DNA of 64,000 nucleotides from Pseudomonas sp. RIT-PI-r (GCF_001297015.1 NZ_LIGE01000025.1:992001-1056000); one strand, 5' to 3'. Numbered from the stretch's first letter, positions 50,787-60,715 are shown. Notes: generated by a model from the sequence alone, not told the origin. A program made the numbers and translations.

Positions 50787-51806
50787 TCAGGGCATGAAAT
50801 CCACAGGCATATGGCCTTCCCCGCCTTTACTTGCATACCAGGCTTGCAGGACGTCGGGCATACGCCCTTTCCATTGCGCAACATTGGTGTAGTAACGCGC
50901 AAGGGTTTTACCCCCGGACTGGGGTACCAGGACTATGATCCAGAACTGCTCATTCGGTGCACGCATGACAATCGCCGCGTTGCTCGATGGCAATCCCCGG
51001 ACCCAATAGTTGCTGACCTCACTGTTCGGCACGTCTTCAGAGGACTCACCGTCCATCTTCAAGCCGCAGTTTTGCAGTAGCGTCTGATAGTCGTCCTTGA
51101 GCAGCGTGTGCAGGATTTCGTTTTCCCGCTGGGTTTGTGCCACACCCAGCGTGAGCAAATCATAGTCGACCAAGACTGCCTGCTTCGATGGCACATACCG
51201 TCCACCGTAGTAAACGCCCATGCCGGCGCCGCAATCGGAATCAGCGCCATCCTGTACTACATCGATCAGGCCGTTGAGAGCCTTGAAGGTCAAGACACAT
51301 TCTCCCTGCTCGTATCGGGCCTGCGTCCCCTTTATCGTTGCAATGCCTTCCAGTTCCCCCGAGTGGGAGCCGTTTGCGGCTGAAATATCAAAGGCGATGT
51401 GAGAAGCATCCTGGCGCCTGGTGGTGATTTCTGCCCCTTCCGAAACTCCCCAGGGAATGAGCTGCCAGGTGGCGTCCCAGGAAAACGGTTTGACCATGTA
51501 TTCAAGTGCCGTGAGACGCATCAAATACTGCCGGCGCAAACAGGGAACCCGGTCTTCACATTGATTACGTTGCTTCAACCATCCTCGCTGATCCGTTTTA
51601 AGCGCCTTCGGATCGGCAACCTCTGCCAGAGTGGAACGCCAAAGCGAACCCAGTTTCTGGTCAAGATTCGAGAGGTACGAATCGGCGCAAATGGCTTTTT
51701 CAGTTTTGCTGGCAGCGCTGGCGCAATCGAAACTGCTGGCGTGGGTGACGGAGGCAAATGCAAAGGACGTCAGCGCCAGAACGTGACGCAGGGAAATAGC
51801 GAACAT
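50787..51806 (-). CDS. exported protein with LprI-like N-terminal domain
   Basis: A 339-residue exported protein. A signal peptide (to about Ala23, THA) is followed by an LprI/DUF1311-type Cys-rich domain: FDCASAASKTEKAICADSYLSNLDQKLGSLW, RGWLKQRNQCEDRVPCLRRQY. LprI domains occur in lysozyme inhibitors. The remaining 200 residues carry further Cys residues and beta-rich sequence and are not recognised. The ATG at 51804-51806 gives a proper signal. Confidence 0.8.
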   Translation of the reverse strand: MFAISLRHVLALTSFAFASVTHASSFDCASAASKTEKAICADSYLSNLDQKLGSLWRSTLAEVADPKALKTDQRGWLKQRNQCEDRVPCLRRQYLMRLTALEYMVKPFSWDATWQLIPWGVSEGAEITTRRQDASHIAFDISAANGSHSGELEGIATIKGTQARYEQGECVLTFKALNGLIDVVQDGADSDCGAGMGVYYGGRYVPSKQAVLVDYDLLTLGVAQTQRENEILHTLLKDDYQTLLQNCGLKMDGESSEDVPNSEVSNYWVRGLPSSNAAIVMRAPNEQFWIIVLVPQSGGKTLARYYTNVAQWKGRMPDVLQAWYASKGGEGHMPVDFMP

Positions 51807-51896
51807 CGAGAGATTCCATTCTTCGGACGGCGGGCAGTATGCCAGTGCCGCCAGCGGAAATCCCTGATGTACATGGCAATCAGGGTTTCGCAATCA

Positions 51897-51987
51897 CTGT
51901 AGGAGTGAGCCTGCTCGCGATAGCGTCCAGTCAGACGATGCTGCGCCAACTGACACACTGCCTTCGCGAGCAGGCTCACTCCTACAG
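51897..51987. repeat. REP pair (GTAGGAGTGAGCCTGCTCGCGAT type)
   Basis: Inverted arms CTGTAGGAGTGAGCCTGCTC and complement, with some divergence near the centre. It lies between the LprI-domain gene and the cysteine hydrolase gene, both on the minus strand. Confidence 0.88.
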
Positions 51988-52002
51988 GTTTTGTGTGGGT
52001 TG

Positions 52003-52536
52003 TCAGAACGTGATGTCGGCTGCGGGTTTGACGTCGATACGCGCCACGGAGCCGGTCAGGTGCGCCAGATCCTTGTTGTGTTCGGCGATGATGTCTTCGG
52101 CGCTCATTTTGCCGTTGTCGACGGTGGAATGGGCGTCCGCAACGAGCACCACGTCATAACCCAGTTGATGGGCCTGACGCACGGTGGCGTTGACGCAGTA
52201 ATCAGTTTGCAGACCACAGATGACCAGTTTTTCGAAATCTTCGCTCGGCAGCAGTTTGCGCAAGTCAGTCTGGTAGAACGAGTCCGGGGTGGTTTTGCGT
52301 ACGCGCAGGTCTTTGGGCGATGTCTCAAGCCCTTCGGCCAATTGCCAGCCTTCGGCACCATGGGCCAAGGGGCTGTCCTTCTCTTCGTGCTGAATCAGCA
52401 CCACTGGCACACCTGCCTGGCGGGCGCGGATGCTGAGACCGTTGATGGTGTCGATCACCCGGTGAATGTCATGGCACTGATATTCGCCCGAGCAGAGGGC
52501 GCGCTGGACGTCGATGATCAGTAATGCGGTGGTCAT
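52003..52536 (-). CDS. isochorismatase-like cysteine hydrolase
   Basis: A 177-residue isochorismatase-fold hydrolase. The catalytic triad Asp9 (LLIIDVQ), Lys81 (VRKTTPDSF) and Cys114 (GLQTDYCVNATV) is complete. Such enzymes cleave amides or vinyl ethers, including nicotinamide and N-carbamoyl compounds. The substrate is unknown. Its ATG is at 52534-52536 with AAGGA upstream. It lies 66 bp downstream of ggt on the same strand. Confidence 0.9.
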   Translation of the reverse strand: MTTALLIIDVQRALCSGEYQCHDIHRVIDTINGLSIRARQAGVPVVLIQHEEKDSPLAHGAEGWQLAEGLETSPKDLRVRKTTPDSFYQTDLRKLLPSEDFEKLVICGLQTDYCVNATVRQAHQLGYDVVLVADAHSTVDNGKMSAEDIIAEHNKDLAHLTGSVARIDVKPAADITF

Positions 52537-52567
52537 GATGAGCCTTCCTTGATCAGTCCTTGAGACA

Positions 52568-52595
52568 GGGGCGGACGTGAGCCCGCCCCTTTTTT
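52568..52595 (+). terminator. hairpin with U-run on the plus strand
   Basis: GGGGCGG (52568-52574) pairs with CCGCCCC (52583-52589), followed by TTTTTT on the plus strand. Both neighbouring genes run on the minus strand, so as a terminator it would act only on antisense transcripts; as a stem it may still end or protect the ggt transcript. Confidence 0.4.
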
Positions 52596-52602
52596 ACGCC
52601 CC

Positions 52603-54330
52603 TCAGTAACCCAGTGACAAGCCGGTGTTGCGGCGAGGATCATTGGCGCCGTAGAAACGGTTTTTGCCAACGGGCTTACCGCCCAGCGAAGGTGCCCCCA
52701 CCAGAATCGCGGCGATGTGGTTGGCGTCCTGCGGGCCGGCGAACTTGTGGCCCCAGCTCTCGAGAATCTTGCGCGTATCGGGGCTGGCGGCGAAGTCCTC
52801 GAGGTTGGTTTCCTCCGGCATCCACTGCTGATGGAAGCGTGGCGCATCGACCGCTTCCTGAAGGCCCATGCCGTAGTCGATGACGTTGAGCATGGTCAGC
52901 AAAGTCGCCGTGATAATGCGGCTACCACCCGGCGTGCCCACCACCATCACCACTTTGCCGTCCTTGGTGACGATGGTCGGGCTCATCGATGACAGCGGCG
53001 CCTTGCCCGGAGCGATGGCGTTGGCTTCGCCCTGCACCAGGCCGTACATGTTCGGCACGCCGACCTTGGAGGTGAAGTCGTCCATCTCGTCATTGAGGAT
53101 CACCCCGGTTTTACTGGCCATCACACCGGCGCCGAACCAGTCATTGAGGGTGTAAGTGACCGAGACCGCATTGCCCCACTTGTCGACGATCGAATAATGC
53201 GTGGTGTTGCTGCCTTCATGCGGTGCGACGCCGGGTTTCAGCTCAGCCGAGACCCCGGCCTTCTGTGGCTGGATGGCGTCGCGCAGTTTGGTGGCGTAGT
53301 TCTTGTCGAGCAGGTGCTCGATGGGATTTTTCACGAAATCCGGATCGCCGAGGTAGCTGTTGCGATCCACGTATGCGTGGCGCATCGCTTCGATCTGATA
53401 ATGCATGCCCTGGGCCGAATGGAAACCCAGATCCTTCATCGGATAGCCCTCGAGGATGTTCATGATCTGACAGATCACCACACCACCGGAGCTTGGCGGT
53501 GGCGCCGAGACCACGTGGTAACCACGGTAATCGCACTCCACCGGGGCCAGTTCGCGGGTCTTGTATTTGTCGAGGTCGGCCTGAGTGATGATGCCTTTGT
53601 TGGCCTGACTGGAAGTGACGATGGCATCGGCGACCCAGCCTTTATAGAAGCCATCGGCGCCTTTTTCGGAAATGGTCCGCAGGGTTTTACCCAGATCCTT
53701 TTGCACCAGTTTCTGTCCGACCTGCATCGGCTCGCCGTTGTGCAGGAAAATCGAACCGGAATCGCGCATGTCCTTCTTGAACACATCGGTGGCGTATTCC
53801 AGCAACTCGACGTCGCCCTGCTCCAGCGCGAAACCGTCTTCAGCCAGTTTGATCGCCGGGGCAATCATCTCCTTGCGCGGCTTGGTGCCGTACTTGCTCA
53901 GCGCCAGTTCCATGCCGGACACGGTCCCCGGTACGCCGACGGCCAAGTGGCCACGGGTGCTCAGGTCGGGAATGACGTTGCCTTCCTTGTCGAGGTACAT
54001 ATTGGCCGTCGCCGCCAACGGGGCCTTTTCGCGGAAATCGAGGAAGGTCTTGCGCCCGTCCGCCAATTGAATGGTCATGAAGCCGCCACCGCCGAGGTTG
54101 CCGGCTGCGGGATACACCACCGCCAGCGCGTAACCCACAGCGACCGCCGCATCGACGGCATTGCCGCCACTTTTCAATACGTCGACGCCCACGTGAGTGG
54201 CCAGATGCTGCGCGGTAACCACCATGCCGTTTTCGGCTGCAACCGGTGCGACTGACGCCGCGTGAGCCATGAGACAGCTGAGTGCCAGTGAGGTCGCAAT
54301 CAGCGATCTGGCCAAAGGTTCGTACTTCAT
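52603..54330 (-). CDS. ggt: gamma-glutamyltransferase
   Basis: A 575-residue periplasmic Ntn-hydrolase that transfers or hydrolyses the gamma-glutamyl group of glutathione. A signal peptide (to about Ala24) precedes the large subunit. The self-cleavage and nucleophile site is Thr376 in GSNTTHYSIVD. Substrate-binding blocks include LDFREKAP, GVPGTVSGMELAL, SSGGVVICQIMN, and SSMSPTIV in the small subunit with GTPGGSRIIT. Length and motifs agree with the E. coli enzyme. It is divergent from ogt. Confidence 0.95.
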   Translation of the reverse strand: MKYEPLARSLIATSLALSCLMAHAASVAPVAAENGMVVTAQHLATHVGVDVLKSGGNAVDAAVAVGYALAVVYPAAGNLGGGGFMTIQLADGRKTFLDFREKAPLAATANMYLDKEGNVIPDLSTRGHLAVGVPGTVSGMELALSKYGTKPRKEMIAPAIKLAEDGFALEQGDVELLEYATDVFKKDMRDSGSIFLHNGEPMQVGQKLVQKDLGKTLRTISEKGADGFYKGWVADAIVTSSQANKGIITQADLDKYKTRELAPVECDYRGYHVVSAPPPSSGGVVICQIMNILEGYPMKDLGFHSAQGMHYQIEAMRHAYVDRNSYLGDPDFVKNPIEHLLDKNYATKLRDAIQPQKAGVSAELKPGVAPHEGSNTTHYSIVDKWGNAVSVTYTLNDWFGAGVMASKTGVILNDEMDDFTSKVGVPNMYGLVQGEANAIAPGKAPLSSMSPTIVTKDGKVVMVVGTPGGSRIITATLLTMLNVIDYGMGLQEAVDAPRFHQQWMPEETNLEDFAASPDTRKILESWGHKFAGPQDANHIAAILVGAPSLGGKPVGKNRFYGANDPRRNTGLSLGY

Positions 54331-54485
54331 GAGTCGATCTCTTTTTTTGTTTTCAAGGGTCTGTGCAAAACAGAGCGGGGAACGCTGCAAGAGCACCAAG
54401 CAGTATGGTCGGCTTTGCGTATTGCGCCTCCCCGCTCAGGCAGTATGCTGGGCGCTGTTGCCGTCCTGATCCGGAGTCTGCCGTC

Positions 54486-55001
54486 ATGTCCTATACGTTC
54501 ATCACCCTGCCCTCGCCCGTCGGCGAGCTGAAGCTGGTCGCGAACGGTTCACGACTGGCGGCCATCCTCTGGGAAAATGACAAACCGAACCGCGTGCGCC
54601 TCGGGCCGATGAGCGAGGCACACGACAATCCGATCCTGATTCGAACGGCTCGACAACTTGAAGAATATTTTTCCAGGACGCGTGACTGTTTTGATCTGGA
54701 ACTGGATTTCGCTGGCACCGATTTTCAGAAAAAGGTCTGGGCGGCGCTGCTGACCATTCCATTTGGCGAGACGCGGACCTACCGCCAGATTGCCGAACAG
54801 ATCGGCAATCCCAGCGCCGTGCGGGCAGTGGGCGCAGCGAACGGACGCAACCCGATTTCCATTGTGGCACCGTGTCATCGGGTGATCGGCGCGTCAGGGA
54901 AACTGACCGGATTTGCCGGGGGCCTGGAGGCGAAAGAGCGCTTGCTGACACTTGAAGGTGGCGACTGGTCGCAGATTGGCAAAACCGGGGATTTGTTTTA
55001 G
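54486..55001 (+). CDS. ogt: methylated-DNA-protein cysteine methyltransferase
   Basis: A 171-residue DNA-repair protein that removes methyl groups from O6-methylguanine onto its own cysteine. The active site is Cys130 in IVAPCHRVIG, and the DNA-binding part has FGETRTYRQIAEQIGNPSAVRAVGAANGRNPI. The N-terminal domain is of the shorter Ogt form and no AdaA-type methylphosphotriester domain is present. The ATG at 54486 is used; upstream codons read through a low-complexity region. Confidence 0.93.
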   Translation: MSYTFITLPSPVGELKLVANGSRLAAILWENDKPNRVRLGPMSEAHDNPILIRTARQLEEYFSRTRDCFDLELDFAGTDFQKKVWAALLTIPFGETRTYRQIAEQIGNPSAVRAVGAANGRNPISIVAPCHRVIGASGKLTGFAGGLEAKERLLTLEGGDWSQIGKTGDLF

Positions 55002-55007
55002 CCGTCA

Positions 55008-55075
55008 GATCGCAGCCTTCGGCAGCTCCTACCCTGGAATGCGTTGACCTGTAGGAGCTGCCGAAGGCTGCGATC
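55008..55075. repeat. REP pair (GTAGGAGCTGCCGAAGGCTGCGATC type)
   Basis: Arms at 55008-55031 and 55052-55075 are inverted copies, here in outward order, the reverse of the other pairs. They lie between the convergent ogt and nudK genes. Confidence 0.88.
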
Positions 55076-55085
55076 TTTTGATTTA

Positions 55086-55673
55086 TCAGTCAAACAAGTT
55101 ATTCATCGCCGCATACTGCAACAGCATGATGGTCTTGGCGTCGCAGATCTCACCGCGCTGAAACGCCGCCAGCGCGTCATCGAACGCCCATTCCAGCACT
55201 TCCAGTTCTTCGGTCTCCTCTTCCAGACCACCACCGTCGCTGACCTTCGATGCGGCGTCGTATTCGGCAATGAAAAAGTGCAGCTTCTCGGTCACCGAGC
55301 CGGGGCTCATGTAAGCCTCGAATACCTTCTTCACATCATGTACGCGATAACCGGTCTCTTCCTCGGCTTCGTCGCGAATCCGTTGCTCCGGTGCCGCGCC
55401 TTCGAGCAACCCCGCCGCCACCTCGATCAGCAAACCATCATGACCATTGACGAACACCGGCAAGCGAAACTGCCGGGTCAATACCACCGTGCGCTGCTCG
55501 CGGTTGAACAACAAAATCGCTGCACCGTTACCACGGTCGTAGACCTCACGGGTCTGACGCTGCCACTCGCCATTGTTGCGGTGATAGTCGAAGGTGATTT
55601 TCTTCAGCAGATACCAGTCATGGGACAACACCTGAGTGTCGACGATGTTGACCCGCTCGGCTGTGTTGGACAT
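55086..55673 (-). CDS. nudK: NUDIX hydrolase, NudK type (GDP-mannose pyrophosphatase)
   Basis: A 195-residue NUDIX hydrolase. The catalytic box is AAGLLEGAAPEQRIRDEAEEETGYRV, preceded by LTRQFRLPVFVNGHDGLLIEV. The long N-terminal beta region (RVNIVDTQVLSHDWYLLKKITFDYHR) and SPGSVTEKLHFFIAEYD after the box are characteristic of NudK, which hydrolyses GDP-mannose; ADP-ribose pyrophosphatase is the alternative. The ATG at 55671-55673 is used. Confidence 0.9.
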   Translation of the reverse strand: MSNTAERVNIVDTQVLSHDWYLLKKITFDYHRNNGEWQRQTREVYDRGNGAAILLFNREQRTVVLTRQFRLPVFVNGHDGLLIEVAAGLLEGAAPEQRIRDEAEEETGYRVHDVKKVFEAYMSPGSVTEKLHFFIAEYDAASKVSDGGGLEEETEELEVLEWAFDDALAAFQRGEICDAKTIMLLQYAAMNNLFD

Positions 55674-55868
55674 GACGCTTGATCCTTTTGTCATTGAAGG
55701 CACCTGGGTAGGTAAAAGGCCTTTTTTGTGAACGAAAAAACGAAACCCTATACCGCCCTACAAACAATGTCGAAACATCCTACAGACATCACCTACTCGC
55801 CCGACTTCTTTCCTGACTGACCCCCCGCAAAGTCCCCGCACCTTTTTGATGTGCGCGAGAGACTGCGA

Positions 55869-58800
55869 ATGCTTCCAACCGATCGGCTGCTGGCCCTGAA
55901 CAACAGCATCGGCCTGCTCGTTGTTGCTGCTTTGAATCCCGATGAGCCGGACTTCGGACACCTGATCCGCGAATTCCGCCTGTGCCTGAACCACTACGAC
56001 GCCTGGGCCGAGCAGTTCTGGACAGGCACCGCGCTGGATGTCGAGCAGGTCTTCACCGTCGGTAACGACGTGCGCCTCAGCGCGCCGATCACGTCGCGCC
56101 AATCCCTCAGTTCATCGGTGGTCATGTGCTCGGCCAGCGGGTCGCTGACGCTGGTGCATATGTTCGAGGCCGCGCGGTTCGTGCCGATCGGCGATACGCC
56201 GGTGACGCTCGAACCGGTGCTTGGCGATGTCGGCGGCGTACTGACTTTCGGCGAACCACGGCACCACACCATCGGCCCCAGCGGCATTCTGCAGGTGACC
56301 GATTGCGATCGGGGCCAGCGTTATCGCATCACCTTCTTTCCCGATGTTTCCACCGACCATGTGCAGGCGTTGTATGCCTCCTATCAGGGCATCATCGATG
56401 GCCTGGAGGGCTGGTTACGCGGGGAATGGCGCGAGTTTCAACCACAGTGGACGGAGTTTTCCAGCGCCGGGTTTCTTCAGCGTTACGGTCAGTTGCAACA
56501 GGCCGACTGGCGCGGGTTCGAGAAAGCTCTGAATGGCGTCTGGGATGACATCCGCCAGGTATTCGCCCTGCTCGCCGACTTGCAGGCCAACAGTGAAAAA
56601 TTGCTGGAATACCTCAGCGAGGCCGAGCTTGAGGCGTTATTGAATGCCTCCAGCGACGCCATCGCCAACGGTCTGCTGATCCTCAGTGACGAACCTCTTC
56701 TGTTTATTCATCTGGCCGCGTTTACCAGTTGGCTGAAGATGCTGCCGCCGCAGTACCTGGCCGAAGTGGTGGCCGAGGTGCGGGTCGAACTGCTGATCAG
56801 TTTTCTGCTGATGGGCTTGTCGGGTGGCGTCGGCGTGCCGCTGCGCTTGAGCAGCAAGGTGCTGGCGAAGATCAAGTCGCCGCGCGCGCGGGAATGGCTG
56901 GCGGCTTCGGCTTTGCGCTTGGCCGAACTGACGTCCTCGGCGGATTTGACGCGGCATGCCAGCGTTTTGAAGCCGCTGATGCTCAATGTGCGTGACGTTG
57001 AGTTGAAACCGACACCGGCGATACCGCTGAACATTCGTCAGGCCGATTCGCTGGTGTTGACCGTGCCGAATCCGGCACCTGTTGTGCGTGACAAGCCTGG
57101 CGGTTCGAGCAGGATCGAGCGACATGAGCCGCATGACGATTCGCCGGATCAGGCGAAAAATCCCAACGGTGACAGCGCCGATTGCGTGCCGCGCACCTGC
57201 ACCAACGGTTGTCCGGTGTCGATGGTCACCGGTGAAGAACTGCTGACCCTGACTGATGCCGTGCTCGATGGCGTGTTGCCTTTTGAGTTCACGCGGTTGT
57301 ATCGCTCCAGCGCCGCCGAAATCGATGTTGGGTTGGGGTTTGGCTGGAGTCATTCGCTGGCGCATCGGCTGGAATTTTTCGCTGATGAGGTTGTTTGGGT
57401 CGATCACGAAAACCGGCGTACCCGTTTTCCGTTGCCGAGTATTGAACAGCCGGCGATTCACAACAGTTTGTCGCGGGCGGCGATCTTTCTTGGCGATGAG
57501 CCGGAGGAGCTGATTCTCGCGCTGGCCGGGGAAACAGCGCGGTTTTATCACTTTCGTGCGGGACGGCTGACGGCGATCAGCGATGCCTATGGCAATCGTC
57601 TGACGCTGCAGCGCGATCGGTCTGACCGGGTGCAGCGACTGGATAACGGCGCCGGACGCTCGCTGCTGTTGCGGTATGACCGCGCGCAATTGCTCGGTGT
57701 TGATTATCAGGTGTTTCGTGACGGTGCCTGGAGCACCGAACAGGCGCTGGTCAGTTATCGCTGCGACACCTATCAGCACCTGATCGAAGCCAGCAACGCC
57801 GTCGGTGACAGCGAGCGCTACGACTACGACGACGCCCACGTGATCCTGAAGCGGCAACTAGCCGGTGGGGCGAGTTTCTTCTGGGAATGGGAGCGGTCGG
57901 GGAAAGCCGCGCGTTGCGTGCGTCACTGGGCGTCGTTTTCGCAGATGGACACCCGTTACGTCTGGAAGGACGACGGCAGCGTCGCGGTGCATTACGTCGA
58001 TGGCACCGAAGAGACGTACGTCCACGACGAGCGTGCGCGGCTGGTGCGCAAGGTCGAGGCCGATGGCGGCGAGCAGCTCAAGGCCTATGACTCCTCGGGC
58101 CGCTTGATAGCCGAGCAGGATGCCTTGGGCGCCGTCACCGATTACCGCTACGACGAGGTCGGACGGCTGATTGCGCTGATTCCACCGGACGAGGCGCCCA
58201 CTTCTTACGAGTATCGCAACGGTTTCCTGCATCGGCGTTCGCGCGGCGAGGCGGTGTGGATCTACCGGCGCAATGCCGAGGGTGATGTCACCGAAGCGGT
58301 CGACCCCGACGGTCAGGTTACCCATTACTACTACGACACCCGTGGCCAGTTGCTGTCGATCCGCTATCCGGACAGCAGTCGGCATCGGCTGGCCTGGAAT
58401 GCCCTCGGCCAGTTGACCGAAGAAACGCTGCCCGACGGCGGCGTACGGCGCTTTTCCTACGATGCGTTGGGGCGACGGACCACCACCGCCGACGAACACG
58501 GTGCGGTCATCCGGCAACATTGGGACGCCGTCGGCCGACTGATTCAGACGACATTTCCTGACGGCAGCACCCGCGCCTACAGCTACGGCGCCTACGGTCA
58601 GGTCACTGCCGAGCGCGATGAACTCGGGCGCATCACTCGTTATGAATACGACGATGACCTGCACTTGGTTTCGCGGCGGATCAACCCTGATGGCACACGG
58701 GTGCAGTACCGCTACGACCATGCGCAGTTATTGCTCACCGAGATCGAAAACGAGTCCGGGGAAAAATATCGGCTGGACTACACGCCGACCGGGCTGATTC

Positions 58801-60713
58801 GTCAGGAAAGCGGTTTTGACGGCCGGCGTACAGCGTATGCCTATGACCTCAATGGGCATCTGCTGGAGAAGACCGAGTTCGGTGATGACGGCTCGCAACT
58901 GGCCACTGCTTACGAGCGCGATGCTGCCGGGCGTCTTCTGCTCAAAACCCTGCCCGACGGGATCAAGGTCACCTACCAATACGACCGACTCGGTCGTTTG
59001 ATTGGGGTCGACGACGGCCAGCAACACCCGCTGGCCTTCGAGTACGACCGTCAGGACCGGCTGATCACCGAGCATCAGGGCTGGGGCACTCTGCGCTACC
59101 GCTACGATGCCTGCGGCCAGCTCAAACGCATGCGCCTGCCGGACAACAGCGTGCTCGACTACCGCCACGCCAAGGGTGGCGCGTTGACCGACATCGACCT
59201 CAACGGCACGCCGCTGACCCGCCACGTCTACCAGTCCGGGCGCGAACTGCAACGCCAACAGGGTTTGCTGCTCAGCGAATACTCCTACGACGATCAGGGA
59301 CGATTAACCGCCCACGCCGTAGGCCATCAGCGCGATTCGTTGTACCGCCGCGATTATGCCTACAGCGCCAACGGCAATCTCGCTCACATTGCCGACAGCC
59401 GCCACGGCCAGCGCACCTACGCCTACGACGCCCTCGACCGGCTGATCCGCGTGCGCCATTCGCGCGACGAACTGCCGGAATCCTTTGCCCACGACCCGGC
59501 CGGCAACCTGTTGATGCAGGACCGCCCCGGCCCCAGTCAGATCACGGGCAATCGCCTGCTGATGCAGGGCGACCGCCACTATGACTACGACGCCTTCGGC
59601 AACCTGATCCGCGAACGCCGCGGCCGCGCCCAGACACTCGTCACCGAATACCGCTACGACAGCCAGCACCGCCTGATCGGCCTGACCCGCCCCGACGGCC
59701 AGACCGCCAGTTACCGCTACGATGCCTTTGGCCGGCGCATCAGCAAAACCGTCAACGGTGAGACCACCGAGTTCTTCTGGCAGGGCGACCACCTCGTCGC
59801 CGAAAGCAGCGAACACGAATACCGCAGCTACGTCTACGAACCCGGCACCTTCCGCCCGCTGGCGCTGCTCGACGGTAAAGGCCCGAAAAAGGCCTGCCCG
59901 TTCTATTACCAACTCGACCACCTCGGCACCCCGCTGGAACTCACGGATTACAGCGGAGAAATCGTCTGGGCTGCGCAGTACGACGCCTACGGCAAGGTCG
60001 CCGCGCTGAGCCTGGCCGGCGAGGACTACCTCAACCAGCCGCTGCGCTTTCAGGGGCAATACTTCGACGGCGAAAGCGGCCTGCATTACAACCGGCACCG
60101 GTATTACGACCCGAGGCTGGGGCGGTACCTGACGCCGGATCCGATCAAGTTGGCCGGTGGATTGAATCAGTACCAGTACGTGCCGAATCCAACGGGGTGG
60201 GTGGATCCGTTGGGGTTGAACTCTAACTGCCCGCCGCCGAAGAAACCTGGGTGTGAGGTGCCGGGCGGGATTGGTGGGGCTAAGGTTGATGAGGGTGAAC
60301 CCAAGCCTCCCACCCCACACCATGAAAACTACTACCTTTATCGTGGAGACGATCGAGAGCCTTGGGAGGTATTTGAAGCAGGGTTTGAACCATGGGGCGA
60401 TAGCACAGATTTGTATCTGCATGCTCTGGATAACAAGAGTCCTCCTAGCTGGTTCGTCAGTACCACCGTATCCGAAAAAGAAGCGATGAAATTCGCAACT
60501 GGTCATGGATTTGCTGATGGATACATTTATATCCTGAAAAATATACGTGGCCTTAACGTCAACAAAGAGTTGGGGGCCATGTCGCCGCACCGTCGTGAGG
60601 TAGAAATAGCCGTTCCCGGAGGTATCAACAATAGGGACATTGTTGGCGCCACTCCCGTTACAGAGGACGGTGAGTACATCGGCTATTCGATACCCAACCC
60701 CTATAGGAAGTGA
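55869..60713 (+). CDS. Rhs family polymorphic toxin with ADP-ribosyltransferase C-terminus
   Basis: A 1614-residue Rhs protein. The first 430 residues are an unassigned N-terminal region without PAAR motif; near residue 450 a DUF6531-type segment (GCPVSMVTGEELLTLTDAV) begins the shell, followed by about 20 YD repeats and the Rhs core (LDHLGTPLELTD, LRFQGQYFDGESGLHYNRHRYYDPRLGRYLTPDP). Auto-cleavage motif DPLGL is near 1446-1450. The last 165 residues hold an R-S-E ADP-ribosyltransferase: Arg1492 (YRGDD), VFEAGFEPWG, Ser1531-Thr-Thr, Glu1577-x-Glu1579. The AT-rich C-terminus indicates a swapped toxin. Start ATG 55869 is preferred over GTG 55851. Confidence 0.9.
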   Translation: MLPTDRLLALNNSIGLLVVAALNPDEPDFGHLIREFRLCLNHYDAWAEQFWTGTALDVEQVFTVGNDVRLSAPITSRQSLSSSVVMCSASGSLTLVHMFEAARFVPIGDTPVTLEPVLGDVGGVLTFGEPRHHTIGPSGILQVTDCDRGQRYRITFFPDVSTDHVQALYASYQGIIDGLEGWLRGEWREFQPQWTEFSSAGFLQRYGQLQQADWRGFEKALNGVWDDIRQVFALLADLQANSEKLLEYLSEAELEALLNASSDAIANGLLILSDEPLLFIHLAAFTSWLKMLPPQYLAEVVAEVRVELLISFLLMGLSGGVGVPLRLSSKVLAKIKSPRAREWLAASALRLAELTSSADLTRHASVLKPLMLNVRDVELKPTPAIPLNIRQADSLVLTVPNPAPVVRDKPGGSSRIERHEPHDDSPDQAKNPNGDSADCVPRTCTNGCPVSMVTGEELLTLTDAVLDGVLPFEFTRLYRSSAAEIDVGLGFGWSHSLAHRLEFFADEVVWVDHENRRTRFPLPSIEQPAIHNSLSRAAIFLGDEPEELILALAGETARFYHFRAGRLTAISDAYGNRLTLQRDRSDRVQRLDNGAGRSLLLRYDRAQLLGVDYQVFRDGAWSTEQALVSYRCDTYQHLIEASNAVGDSERYDYDDAHVILKRQLAGGASFFWEWERSGKAARCVRHWASFSQMDTRYVWKDDGSVAVHYVDGTEETYVHDERARLVRKVEADGGEQLKAYDSSGRLIAEQDALGAVTDYRYDEVGRLIALIPPDEAPTSYEYRNGFLHRRSRGEAVWIYRRNAEGDVTEAVDPDGQVTHYYYDTRGQLLSIRYPDSSRHRLAWNALGQLTEETLPDGGVRRFSYDALGRRTTTADEHGAVIRQHWDAVGRLIQTTFPDGSTRAYSYGAYGQVTAERDELGRITRYEYDDDLHLVSRRINPDGTRVQYRYDHAQLLLTEIENESGEKYRLDYTPTGLIRQESGFDGRRTAYAYDLNGHLLEKTEFGDDGSQLATAYERDAAGRLLLKTLPDGIKVTYQYDRLGRLIGVDDGQQHPLAFEYDRQDRLITEHQGWGTLRYRYDACGQLKRMRLPDNSVLDYRHAKGGALTDIDLNGTPLTRHVYQSGRELQRQQGLLLSEYSYDDQGRLTAHAVGHQRDSLYRRDYAYSANGNLAHIADSRHGQRTYAYDALDRLIRVRHSRDELPESFAHDPAGNLLMQDRPGPSQITGNRLLMQGDRHYDYDAFGNLIRERRGRAQTLVTEYRYDSQHRLIGLTRPDGQTASYRYDAFGRRISKTVNGETTEFFWQGDHLVAESSEHEYRSYVYEPGTFRPLALLDGKGPKKACPFYYQLDHLGTPLELTDYSGEIVWAAQYDAYGKVAALSLAGEDYLNQPLRFQGQYFDGESGLHYNRHRYYDPRLGRYLTPDPIKLAGGLNQYQYVPNPTGWVDPLGLNSNCPPPKKPGCEVPGGIGGAKVDEGEPKPPTPHHENYYLYRGDDREPWEVFEAGFEPWGDSTDLYLHALDNKSPPSWFVSTTVSEKEAMKFATGHGFADGYIYILKNIRGLNVNKELGAMSPHRREVEIAVPGGINNRDIVGATPVTEDGEYIGYSIPNPYRK

Positions 60714-60715
60714 CC

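Noticed and set aside
52568..52595. Terminator for ggt
   Set aside because: The T-run follows the stem on the plus strand, while ggt and the next gene run on the minus strand; kept only as a low-confidence hairpin.
56637..60590. Three or more long minus-strand frames opposite the Rhs gene
   Set aside because: They are shadows of the YD-repeat coding sequence; no start sites or motifs support them.
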